Assembly: GCA_019423005.1 (NCBI GenBank)
Contig: JAHZCF010000023.1
Coordinates: forward strand, 1-11,126
Length of the DNA stretch: 11,126 nt
Source of the DNA: Haemophilus sp.
GTDB taxonomy: Bacteria > Pseudomonadota > Gammaproteobacteria > Enterobacterales > Pasteurellaceae
Reading direction: 5' to 3'
Position numbers and translations under genes: made by a program. Positions within the stretch are counted from its first letter, which is position 1. Each line of letters starts with the position of its first letter. Positions 1-5,919 of the stretch are shown one piece after another. The notes beneath the pieces are model-generated. The model saw nothing but the letters and a program-made list of their open reading frames with translations, was not told the origin of the DNA and did not search any database.

Positions 1-638
1 AACAAGAACGTCAATCTACGTTAAATGAACTCAACAAAAACTTAACGAAAGATCAAAATAAGCTGGAGACGTTGAAAGCGAATGAAAATGCCCTTCGCCA
101 AGAAATTCAACGTGCAGAACAAGCCGCTCGCCAACAAGAACAACGTGAGCGTGAAGCCCTTGCGCAGAAAAAACAAGCGGAAGAAAAACGGACCTCAAAA
201 CCTTATCAACCAACCGATCAAGAGCGTAAGCTGATTAATAGTACCAGTGGTTTAGGTACGGCAGCTCGTCAATACAGTCGTCCAGTTTCCGGTCCAACAT
301 TGCATTCCTTTGGTTCAATCCAAGCAGGCGAAGTGCGCTGGAAAGGTATGGTTATCGGCGCACCAACGGGTACAGCGGTAAAAGCCATTGCAAGTGGTCG
401 TGTCATTCTAGCCGGTCATCTTAATGGTTATGGTTATATGGTGATTGTGAAGCACGGCGACAGCGACTTGAGTTTGTATGGTTTCAACCAAGCGGTATTT
501 GTGAAACAAGGTCAGCTGGTGTCTGCGGGACAAACCATTGCACAAGTGGGGAATACGGGTGAGCTCTCAAAACCGGCGCTTTACTTTGGTATAAGCCGTA
601 AAGGGGTACCTGTGAATCCGGCTGGGTGGATTAAATAA
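1..638 (+). CDS. envC: EnvC-type murein hydrolase activator, 5' partial
   Basis: This is the C-terminal 211 codons of a periplasmic factor that, in E. coli, is recruited by FtsEX and activates the amidases AmiA and AmiB to split septal peptidoglycan. The frame is open from base 3, so the true start lies outside the window. The first part (to about base 190) is rich in Q, E, K and R with heptad-like spacing, the end of the long EnvC coiled coil. Bases 279-635 encode a LytM/M23 fold (GAPTGTAVKAIASGRV, GYGYMVIVKHGD, GQTIAQVGNTG). The zinc ligands of active M23 peptidases are missing: the usual H-x-G-x-D is KGMVIG and the usual HLHF is ALYF. That fits a catalytically dead activator, as known for EnvC. 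The TAA stop shares its last A with the ATG of yibQ, so the two genes are translationally coupled, as in the gpmM-envC-yibQ order of E. coli. A TTG at 72 is an internal leucine codon, not a start. Confidence 0.93.
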   Translation, partial: QERQSTLNELNKNLTKDQNKLETLKANENALRQEIQRAEQAARQQEQREREALAQKKQAEEKRTSKPYQPTDQERKLINSTSGLGTAARQYSRPVSGPTLHSFGSIQAGEVRWKGMVIGAPTGTAVKAIASGRVILAGHLNGYGYMVIVKHGDSDLSLYGFNQAVFVKQGQLVSAGQTIAQVGNTGELSKPALYFGISRKGVPVNPAGWIK

Positions 639-1480
639 TGTCAACATTCTTTCAAAGTGCGGTCAAAAATACGATTATTTTTTCAACCGCACTTTTCTCT
701 GCATTTACTTTTGCACAAGGTAAGCTAGCCATTGTGATTGATGACATTGGCTATCATCCGAAAGAAGACGCGGAAATTTTAGCGATGCCAAAGGAAATCT
801 CTGTCGCCATCATTCCTGCTGCGCCCTATGCCAAAATTCGCAATCAAGAAGCGAAAGCACAAAATCACGATATTCTCATTCATATGCCGATGCAGCCTGT
901 CAGCAATATTAAAATTGAAGAAGGTGGTTTAACTTTAGGCTTGTCCGAAGCGCAAGTGAATGAGCGAGTAAAAAAAGCTAAATCTATTGTGCCAAATGCC
1001 ATTGGAATGAATAATCATATGGGCAGTGCAGCCACAGCTGATGCGACATTAATGACTTATTTAATGACCGCACTTCGCGAGCAGCATTTATTCTTTTTAG
1101 ATAGCCGTACTATCGGAAAATCAGTTGCGGGAAAAATAGCAAAAGAACAAGGCGTACGTGTATTAGATCGCCATATCTTTTTAGATGACAGTGATAATTT
1201 AGTGGATGTGCAACGCCAATTTCAAAATGCAATCCAATATGCACGTAAACATGGCACGGCTATTGCTATTGGACACCCTCGTCCAAATACCGTAGCCGTA
1301 TTAAAATCAGGAATAAAAAATTTACCTGATGATATTCAATTAGTCGGCATGGGAAGCTTGTGGCGAAATGAAAAAATCTTGCCTCCTAAACCATTTATCT
1401 TAATTTTTAATAATATTCCTGCGCCAACTTCAGTCGCACCGTTTGAGCCAATCCCTTTATTACGGGGCGTGCCAAGATAA
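638..1480 (+). CDS. yibQ: YibQ-like divergent polysaccharide deacetylase, secreted
   Basis: This 280-residue protein belongs to the divergent polysaccharide deacetylase family (former DUF610), whose substrate is not established. Residues 1-27 form a signal peptide: short N-terminus with K10, hydrophobic stretch IIFSTALFSAFTFA, likely cleavage near A26-Q27, giving a periplasmic enzyme. Family motifs are in order: VIDDIGY (33-39, with the metal-site type Asp pair D35-D36), HMPMQ (82-86), NNHMGS (125-130), LDSRT (154-158), FLDD (181-184) and AIGHP (210-214). The catalytic-type residues therefore look intact. The start overlaps the envC stop by one base (TAATG), so initiation probably depends on envC translation; no strong separate ribosome site is seen. 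Two DNA uptake cores in inverted orientation lie inside the signal-peptide codons. The gene ends just before a bidirectional terminator facing narP. Deacetylation of peptidoglycan or another glycan is a family-level guess. Confidence 0.92.
   Translation: MSTFFQSAVKNTIIFSTALFSAFTFAQGKLAIVIDDIGYHPKEDAEILAMPKEISVAIIPAAPYAKIRNQEAKAQNHDILIHMPMQPVSNIKIEEGGLTLGLSEAQVNERVKKAKSIVPNAIGMNNHMGSAATADATLMTYLMTALREQHLFFLDSRTIGKSVAGKIAKEQGVRVLDRHIFLDDSDNLVDVQRQFQNAIQYARKHGTAIAIGHPRPNTVAVLKSGIKNLPDDIQLVGMGSLWRNEKILPPKPFILIFNNIPAPTSVAPFEPIPLLRGVPR
655..694. repeat. Inverted pair of uptake sequences forming a hairpin in yibQ
   Basis: AAGTGCGGT (655-663) is answered by ACCGCACTT (686-694). One further A-T pair extends the arms to 654-663 and 686-695, and AAAAAT (665-670) can pair with ATTTTT (677-682) around the loop ACGATT. 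The result is a two-part stem with a small internal loop, followed by a short T run (693-696). It lies 16 bases after the yibQ start codon and encodes signal-peptide residues. Inverted uptake-sequence pairs are known to act as terminators at gene ends in Haemophilus; whether this internal one does so is unknown. Confidence 0.8.
1067..1075 (-). repeat. DNA uptake sequence core (USS) in yibQ
   Basis: Exact ACCGCACTT, the complement of the 9-base Haemophilus uptake core AAGTGCGGT. It encodes part of MTALRE in YibQ. Such cores are recognised during natural DNA uptake by competent Pasteurellaceae of the Haemophilus type. Confidence 0.85.
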
Positions 1481-1481
1481 C

Positions 1482-1512
1482 AAAAAGAGCGGTTAAAAAA
1501 CCGCTCTTTTTT
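1482..1512. terminator. Bidirectional intrinsic terminator between yibQ and narP
   Basis: The hairpin has arms AAAAAGAGCGGTT (1482-1494) and AACCGCTCTTTTT (1499-1511) around a short A loop. The right side ends in a T run (1507-1512) that terminates rightward yibQ transcripts. The left A run reads as a T run on the other strand, so leftward narP transcripts from the convergent gene would stop here too. It starts 2 bases after the yibQ stop and lies 17 bases beyond the narP stop. The core AAGAGCGGT differs from the uptake core AAGTGCGGT at one position. Confidence 0.88.
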
Positions 1513-1528
1513 ATCGTTTGAAATTTAC

Positions 1529-2158
1529 CTATCGACCATTTCGCTCAAAGAACAAGACGGTTGCTGCAACGCGTGAGTGAACGTTAAGTTTACGAAGTAA
1601 GTTACGAATGTGCACTTTAACCGTTTCTTCAGAAATGAAAAGTTGGCCCGCAATTTGTTTATTAGATAAACCTGTTGCGATTAAACGTAATACATCCATT
1701 TCACGATCGGTGAGTGAATCCATTGGATCAACAGTATGTTTGCGTTCTAAAAGAAGATTTTTAATCGAATCACTTAAAATCACTTCACCTTGTGCAATAC
1801 GTTTAATTTGCTCAAGCAGCACATCTGGCTCAGTATCTTTCAATAAATAGCCATCAGCACCCGCATCGATGAGAGTGAAAATATCATTTTTCGCATCAGA
1901 CACGGTTAAGATCAAAATTCGCGCATCAACACCTTCTGCACGCAAGCCTTTAAGAGTATCTAAACCTGAAAGACCTTTCATATTAAGATCTAAAATGATT
2001 AAATCGGGCGATTCTTGAATCGCAATGGAAATGCCTTCTGTACCGCTTCCTACATCAGCGACAACTTCAAAATTCTCTTCTAATTCAACTAATTGTTTGA
2101 TACCACGACGCATTAATGGATGGTCGTCGATAATTAATACTTTTAACTTTTCTTGCAT
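1529..2158 (-). CDS. narP: NarP nitrate/nitrite response regulator
   Basis: This is a 209-residue cytoplasmic two-component regulator of the NarL/FixJ type, the partner of the sensor NarQ in this family. It controls anaerobic nitrate and nitrite respiration. Residues 5-120 form the receiver domain, with the acidic pair D11-D12, phospho-acceptor D57 (LIILDLNMKG), T85 and K107. Residues 147-205 form the LuxR-type helix-turn-helix (LTDREMDVLRLIATGLSNKQIA, then SEETVKVHIRNLLRKL). The frame continues 19 codons further upstream, but the start at 2158 is chosen because it begins right at the receiver fold (MQEKLKVLIIDDHP), has a GGAG site six bases ahead, and gives the normal family length (E. coli NarP 215). 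It is convergent with yibQ and follows cyaA on the same strand after a 178-base gap that carries its own FNR-type control site. NarL is the main alternative; a lone regulator of this type in Haemophilus is NarP. Confidence 0.92.
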   Translation of the reverse strand: MQEKLKVLIIDDHPLMRRGIKQLVELEENFEVVADVGSGTEGISIAIQESPDLIILDLNMKGLSGLDTLKGLRAEGVDARILILTVSDAKNDIFTLIDAGADGYLLKDTEPDVLLEQIKRIAQGEVILSDSIKNLLLERKHTVDPMDSLTDREMDVLRLIATGLSNKQIAGQLFISEETVKVHIRNLLRKLNVHSRVAATVLFFERNGR

Positions 2159-2164
2159 AATATT

Positions 2165-2168
2165 CTCC
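2165..2168 (-). promoter_or_regulatory. Ribosome binding site that fixes the narP start
   Basis: GGAG on the minus strand, six bases before the ATG at 2158-2156. No comparable site precedes the in-frame ATG at 2215, so the shorter 209-residue NarP is preferred. Confidence 0.75.
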
Positions 2169-2192
2169 AAGAGATAAGCGGACACTATTCTA

Positions 2193-2206
2193 TTGCCTAA
2201 AGGCAA
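2193..2206. promoter_or_regulatory. Small perfect palindrome in the narP leader
   Basis: TTGCCT and AGGCAA, six-base perfect arms separated by two bases, 35-48 bases upstream of the narP ATG. The layout with a two-base gap recalls the 7-2-7 arrangement of NarP/NarL sites, but the sequence does not match their TACYNMT heptamer. It may instead be a small leader hairpin. Function is unknown. Confidence 0.35.
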
Positions 2207-2264
2207 AACATCCACTGCCTTAGATTACTTCTCAATAGATTTTCGACCGAGGGATTCTATCGGG

Positions 2265-2279
2265 ATTTTACCTATCTTC
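2265..2279 (-). promoter_or_regulatory. Candidate -10 region for narP
   Basis: Two minus-strand hexamers could serve. GAAGAT (2279-2274) sits exactly where a class II FNR promoter needs it, with the FNR box centred 41.5 bases before the start of transcription. TAAAAT (2270-2265) is the better -10 match (5 of 6) but would put the box near -50. No good -35 is seen, as expected for an activator-dependent promoter. The leader would be about 100-110 bases. Confidence 0.4.
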
Positions 2280-2293
2280 CAATGCATATTTGC

Positions 2294-2315
2294 AGATAAA
2301 CTTGATTTATCTCAA
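2294..2315 (-). promoter_or_regulatory. FNR box upstream of narP
   Basis: On the minus strand the site reads TTGAG-ATAA-ATCAA (2315-2302), nine of ten matches to the FNR consensus TTGAT-N4-ATCAA. It lies about 144 bases before the narP ATG, just after the cyaA stop. The same bases overlap a separate dyad, AGATAAA (2294-2300) and TTTATCT (2306-2312). The inference is anaerobic activation of narP by FNR, which fits the role of NarP in nitrite and nitrate respiration. Confidence 0.68.
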
Positions 2316-2336
2316 ACAATGCTTGTTTTGATGTCG

Positions 2337-4841
2337 CTATTCGCAAGTCCTTTTGCTTTTAAATTTGAACGGCATAATACGCATGCCGCTTTCAGTTGAG
2401 TGCAATTGATAAAATTGCGGGTAATTAAAATTCCGTTGCACCATTTTATACGGATTTTCACAATCATTTGAGCCAAGCGATTGATAAATACGATTTATTT
2501 CGCGTACTTTATCATCTTTCGAACCTTCACATTGACGATAAATTTCGAGACGGTTCTTCTCATCTAACAAATAGACGTTAAAGCTATTATCGGCATTATC
2601 TTCAAAGAAGAATTGTAAAAAACCTTCACTGGCAAACAAATCAATTTCAGGTGGATACCGACGTGCTTCTGGGATAATCTCTTTCTCTTCCAACTGAGTT
2701 GGTAAAACGTCTTCAAAATTGTCCGCACTTTCTTTTCCGCCTTCAATAGGTTGCAAGCTGATCCCTTTTTCTTCAAAGAAGAATTGCCAGTTTTTCCCCG
2801 CTACACGCAAACGAGAATGTGTTGTTGGACGGCTATCCCCTAATTGAATACTGATACAACGGTTTACGAGTACACTCACTAAGTTTCGCAATGTACGGTT
2901 GTAATGTTTACTGTAACAGAAAACCTGCACAGAACGAGGCTGATTCACCCCTTGATCAATTTTATTAGAAAGCACTTTTAAGGCAAGCAAAATCGCATTT
3001 TGTCCTTCAAAATGTAAGGTTCGAATTTCATTCCACACATTACGGTAAGTGAAATCAATGCTTCCTACCAAACTCTGTTCTAACTGACCAAAACTGAATA
3101 AATCACTTGGCGAAATATTTGATTTAAGCTCTTCGACTTGTGCGGTTGGATCATTCACCAAATTCACCGCGATAAATAGATCGCGGATTTCGCACTGTGA
3201 AGAAAGTGCCTCATTTGTCGGAACTTGGCTATTTGTATGCGGAAAAAACAACCGCAAATCAGCTACAAAATTACGTAAAGTAAGTTGGTCGATATTTTGG
3301 CTAATTAAGTGCAAATGGGTTTCAGCCGTCAACAAGCGATTAAAATAAGCCCACGCAACCACTTTATTTAAACTTTCGCCGTATTCAATCACACGTTCTT
3401 TCGAGAACATAATGTGGTGTGGTGGCTGATTTACCATATACCAACCATCTTTAAAGCGCTTATTGCCGTGAACTTCGATAAATGTGAGGTGTTCTTCTGT
3501 TAAGTTATAGGAAATTTGTGAGTTTAGTAACGTAATTTTACCCGGCAATTCTTCAAAGGCAGTATAAAGTTTGCGAGAAAGCACCGTAATATCTTGCGGA
3601 ATCACGCTAGAATTAATTTTATGTTTGCGTGCAAAATCCACTAGATTTCGATAACTCATCATCAAGAAATTCACCAAATTATTGTGACTTTCTTTCACCC
3701 GTTTGATTTTCCAATTTGGACGCTGATCTAATTCTTCAATACGTTCTTTTGACCAACCCCATTCTTGGGCCATCATTTTCATATAAGAAATACGCCAGTT
3801 TGAGGCGTGATATAACGCAAAGTCTTCCGTCGCCTTCACATAAAAACAAGAGCGTACAAAATCAAGGCGCTTAAATTCTGAATGTGCGGTCAAATATTGG
3901 CTAATTCTCTCTAGAATCGCAATATAAGGATCGAAATGATGTATAGCGGTGCTATGACCAGAAAGCAAATCCTCTTTAAATTGGCGAGCAATTAGCTGGG
4001 CATTTGGATATTCTTGGGCATAGGTTTCCAACAACAAGATTTTCATCACCGATTTATAAGGAGAATCAATACCTTTATAAAGTTGCCATAAGCTCGCACC
4101 AAAATATTCACTGGCTGAGAATTGCCCTAATCCACCAAAATCCACCCAATCATTTAAATTAAGCTCACCAGCCGCGACTAAACGCGCAACTTCGGCCTCA
4201 TATTGCTTTTCATCTTCCACCCACAAGTGCAGCCACAACAATGGTTTACCCGCAAGACGTACAGCGGAACGATAAAATTCTTCCAATAACAGCATATATT
4301 GGGCAGAACCACTGTTTTCTTTAGTTAGTGGATCGGAATAACGTTCGTTACGGAAACGTTGTTGTGTCATCAAATAGAAATGCATTTCCACATGATATGT
4401 GGATGCCCATTGGCTAATTTTCTTCGTTTTTTCCGCTAAGCGCTGCTGTTCTTGTTCAGATAAATCATCTTGATGGCAGATCCAAATATCCAAATCCGAA
4501 GCTGAAGTTTGGCTAATGGAGCCAAAACTGCCCATCACATAAATACCTAAGATCTGCGCAAAAACAGCATCAGAATTGACCGCACTTTGCACGGCTTCGA
4601 TAAGTTCAGGATGTTCTTTTGAGAGAAAATTTTGCTGATAATTGGAAAGAGTAAAATCGGCAATGCCTGCCGGGGCATCTTCCACATAACCCGGCAGAGC
4701 AGGATGATTAAGATGCAACAACAGCGGCACTAAAGAGACGATGTGTCGGAATGCATCACCTGAGCCCAATAATGCACGATCAAAACGACGTTTATCTAGA
4801 GTTTCGATACATTTTCGGGCTTGAGTGAGATCGTATTTCAA
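2337..4841 (-). CDS. cyaA: Class I adenylate cyclase
   Basis: This 834-residue cytoplasmic enzyme converts ATP to 3',5'-cyclic AMP, the ligand of CRP; E. coli CyaA is 848 residues. The N-terminal catalytic half carries the nucleotidyltransferase signature GSFGSISQTSASDLDIWICH, with G104-S105 and the metal-binding pair D116 and D118. Other stretches align with E. coli by recall: EYFGASLWQLYK, SPYKSVMKILLLE, WKIKRVKESHN, SYRNLVDFARK, RTLHFEGQ, and in the C-terminal regulatory half FASEGFLQFFFE and YRQCEGSK. In enterics the C-terminal half mediates control by the glucose phosphotransferase system. The start codon is TTG (4841-4839) with AGGA four bases ahead; E. coli cyaA also uses TTG, which limits its translation. 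The gene is divergent from hemC, the enteric arrangement. In Haemophilus, cAMP is needed for competence as well as sugar use. No frameshift or missing domain is seen. Confidence 0.96.
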   Translation of the reverse strand: MKYDLTQARKCIETLDKRRFDRALLGSGDAFRHIVSLVPLLLHLNHPALPGYVEDAPAGIADFTLSNYQQNFLSKEHPELIEAVQSAVNSDAVFAQILGIYVMGSFGSISQTSASDLDIWICHQDDLSEQEQQRLAEKTKKISQWASTYHVEMHFYLMTQQRFRNERYSDPLTKENSGSAQYMLLLEEFYRSAVRLAGKPLLWLHLWVEDEKQYEAEVARLVAAGELNLNDWVDFGGLGQFSASEYFGASLWQLYKGIDSPYKSVMKILLLETYAQEYPNAQLIARQFKEDLLSGHSTAIHHFDPYIAILERISQYLTAHSEFKRLDFVRSCFYVKATEDFALYHASNWRISYMKMMAQEWGWSKERIEELDQRPNWKIKRVKESHNNLVNFLMMSYRNLVDFARKHKINSSVIPQDITVLSRKLYTAFEELPGKITLLNSQISYNLTEEHLTFIEVHGNKRFKDGWYMVNQPPHHIMFSKERVIEYGESLNKVVAWAYFNRLLTAETHLHLISQNIDQLTLRNFVADLRLFFPHTNSQVPTNEALSSQCEIRDLFIAVNLVNDPTAQVEELKSNISPSDLFSFGQLEQSLVGSIDFTYRNVWNEIRTLHFEGQNAILLALKVLSNKIDQGVNQPRSVQVFCYSKHYNRTLRNLVSVLVNRCISIQLGDSRPTTHSRLRVAGKNWQFFFEEKGISLQPIEGGKESADNFEDVLPTQLEEKEIIPEARRYPPEIDLFASEGFLQFFFEDNADNSFNVYLLDEKNRLEIYRQCEGSKDDKVREINRIYQSLGSNDCENPYKMVQRNFNYPQFYQLHSTESGMRIMPFKFKSKRTCE
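3882..3890 (+). repeat. One-mismatch uptake sequence in cyaA
   Basis: ATGTGCGGT differs from the core AAGTGCGGT only at the second base. Listed as a degenerate copy; uptake activity is uncertain. Confidence 0.35.
4579..4587 (-). repeat. DNA uptake sequence core (USS) in cyaA
   Basis: Exact ACCGCACTT on the plus strand, so the core AAGTGCGGT reads along the coding strand of cyaA. It encodes part of VQSAVNS (residues 84-90). Confidence 0.85.
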
Positions 4842-4845
4842 GGCT

Positions 4846-4849
4846 TCCT
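4846..4849 (-). promoter_or_regulatory. Ribosome binding site for the TTG start of cyaA
   Basis: AGGA on the minus strand, four bases before the TTG at 4841. Together with the N-terminal likeness to enteric CyaA it supports this non-ATG start; no in-frame ATG lies close by. Confidence 0.65.
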
Positions 4850-4873
4850 ACCTATGACCATATAACTGATATT

Positions 4874-4902
4874 ACTGTACCACTTAGCTCATCAGAAATC
4901 AA
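4874..4902 (-). promoter_or_regulatory. Candidate sigma-70 promoter of cyaA
   Basis: On the minus strand a -35 TTGATT (4902-4897) is followed after 17 bases by a -10 TACAGT (4879-4874), preceded by TGG, which makes an extended -10 (TGn). Each hexamer matches consensus at four of six positions. Transcription would begin near 4867, giving a leader of about 25 bases. No CRP site was recognised here. Confidence 0.5.
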
Positions 4903-4919
4903 AAATTTAAATGATCTGA
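4892..4919. promoter_or_regulatory. Imperfect dyad between the cyaA and hemC promoters
   Basis: TCAG-AA-ATCA (4892-4901) is mirrored by TGAT-CTGA (4912-4919), with AAATTT at 4903-4908 between them. It covers the -35 candidates of both divergent promoters, so a protein bound here could affect both. The arms are unequal, so chance is possible. Confidence 0.3.
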
Positions 4920-4944
4920 CTTTTTGCCCTAAAAATGGTAGCAT
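4916..4944 (+). promoter_or_regulatory. Candidate sigma-70 promoter of the hemCDXY operon
   Basis: A -35 CTGACT (4916-4921) and a -10 TAGCAT (4939-4944) are 17 bases apart, with TGG directly before the -10 (extended -10). Both hexamers match at four of six positions. Transcription would start near 4951, about 27 bases before hemC. It lies back to back with the cyaA promoter candidate, with 13 bases between the two -35 elements. Confidence 0.5.
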
Positions 4945-4950
4945 AGGGCA
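4925..4950. promoter_or_regulatory. Inverted repeat over the hemC -10 region
   Basis: Perfect seven-base arms TGCCCTA (4925-4931) and TAGGGCA (4944-4950) are separated by 12 bases that contain most of the -10 hexamer. This is a good geometry for a repressor operator. I do not recognise the binding protein. Confidence 0.45.
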
Positions 4951-4977
4951 TATTTCTATTAAAAATCAGCGGTATTT

Positions 4978-5910
4978 ATGGCAGTACTTAAAACCTTAAA
5001 AATTGCAACCCGTCAAAGCCCTTTAGCACTTTGGCAGGCAAATTTTGTGAAAGATCAATTAGAAAAATTTCACCCAACACTTTCTGTTGAATTAGTTCCT
5101 ATGGTAACAAAAGGCGATGTAATCTTAGATTCACCTTTAGCTAAAATTGGTGGAAAAGGCTTATTTGTTAAAGAGTTAGAAAACGCTTTACTCGAAAAAC
5201 GTGCCGATATTGCTGTCCATTCAATGAAAGACGTACCGATGGAGTTTCCAGAAGGTTTAGGATTAAGTGTGATCTGTAAACGCGAAGATCCACGTGATGC
5301 TTTCGTATCCAATACATACCGCTCATTAGATGATTTGCCCCAAGGTGCTATCGTTGGAACATCAAGCTTACGTCGTCAATGCCAATTAAAACAATTACGC
5401 CCAGATCTTGATATCCGCTCTTTACGTGGCAATGTGGGAACCCGATTAAGTAAATTAGACAATGGCGAATACGATGCCATTATTTTGGCCTCAGCCGGCT
5501 TAATTCGTTTAGGGCTAGCAGAACGTATTGCCTCATTTATTGAAGTGGAACAATCTTTACCGGCTGCCGGACAAGGCGCAGTGGGCATTGAGTGCCGTGT
5601 TGATGATGAAGAAGTGAAAGCATTACTAGCTCCACTTTCAGATGCGACTACGACGACTTGTGTTTTGGCTGAGCGTGCAATGAATACCCGCTTACAAGGC
5701 GGCTGCCAAGTGCCAATTGGTGGATACGCCATTGAGCAAAATGGTGAAATTTTCTTGCGTGCTCTTGTCGGAGAAACCGATGGCTCAGCGATTATTCGTG
5801 CGGAAGGTAAAAGTGCGGTTGAAAATGCCGAAGCATTAGGCGTGAGCATTGCAGAACAACTTCTAGCACAAGGCGCCGATAAGATTCTGGCGAAGATTTA
5901 TTCAGCATAG
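4978..5910 (+). CDS. hemC: Porphobilinogen deaminase (hydroxymethylbilane synthase)
   Basis: This 310-residue cytoplasmic enzyme joins four porphobilinogen molecules into the linear tetrapyrrole hydroxymethylbilane, the substrate of HemD. The N-terminus (LKIATRQSPLALWQA) matches the family start. Key features are catalytic D85 in HSMKDVP (81-87), the substrate-binding arginines in GTSSLRRQCQL (127-137) and SLRGNVGTRL (148-157), and C243 in GGCQVPIGGY, the cysteine that carries the dipyrromethane cofactor. Length is normal (E. coli about 313). It is the first gene of the rightward operon, divergent from cyaA. The ATG has only a weak ribosome site (AGCGG). All catalytic residues are present, so the enzyme should be active. 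That matters because heme-requiring Haemophilus lack this step. Confidence 0.97.
   Translation: MAVLKTLKIATRQSPLALWQANFVKDQLEKFHPTLSVELVPMVTKGDVILDSPLAKIGGKGLFVKELENALLEKRADIAVHSMKDVPMEFPEGLGLSVICKREDPRDAFVSNTYRSLDDLPQGAIVGTSSLRRQCQLKQLRPDLDIRSLRGNVGTRLSKLDNGEYDAIILASAGLIRLGLAERIASFIEVEQSLPAAGQGAVGIECRVDDEEVKALLAPLSDATTTTCVLAERAMNTRLQGGCQVPIGGYAIEQNGEIFLRALVGETDGSAIIRAEGKSAVENAEALGVSIAEQLLAQGADKILAKIYSA
5811..5819 (+). repeat. DNA uptake sequence core (USS) in hemC
   Basis: Exact AAGTGCGGT in the 3' part of hemC, encoding part of GKSAVEN. Confidence 0.85.
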
Positions 5911-5919
5911 GAAATTACC

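Noticed and set aside
172..180. ACAAGCGGA, close to the Actinobacillus-type uptake core ACAAGCGGT
   Set aside because: It is a single one-base mismatch, while the window holds eight exact Haemophilus-type cores.
2159..2215. Nineteen-codon N-terminal extension of NarP
   Set aside because: It lies before the conserved receiver start, lacks a ribosome site, and the ATG at 2158 has GGAG at good spacing.
2193..2399. Short plus-strand frame across the narP leader and the cyaA 3' end
   Set aside because: It overlaps known genes antisense, has no ribosome site and runs through the FNR box; not a credible gene.
5376..5849. Open frame of 157 codons on the minus strand within hemC
   Set aside because: It is antisense to a well-conserved enzyme, has no recognisable domain or ribosome site, and its composition (Ser/Ala/Pro-rich) is typical of a reversed coding frame.
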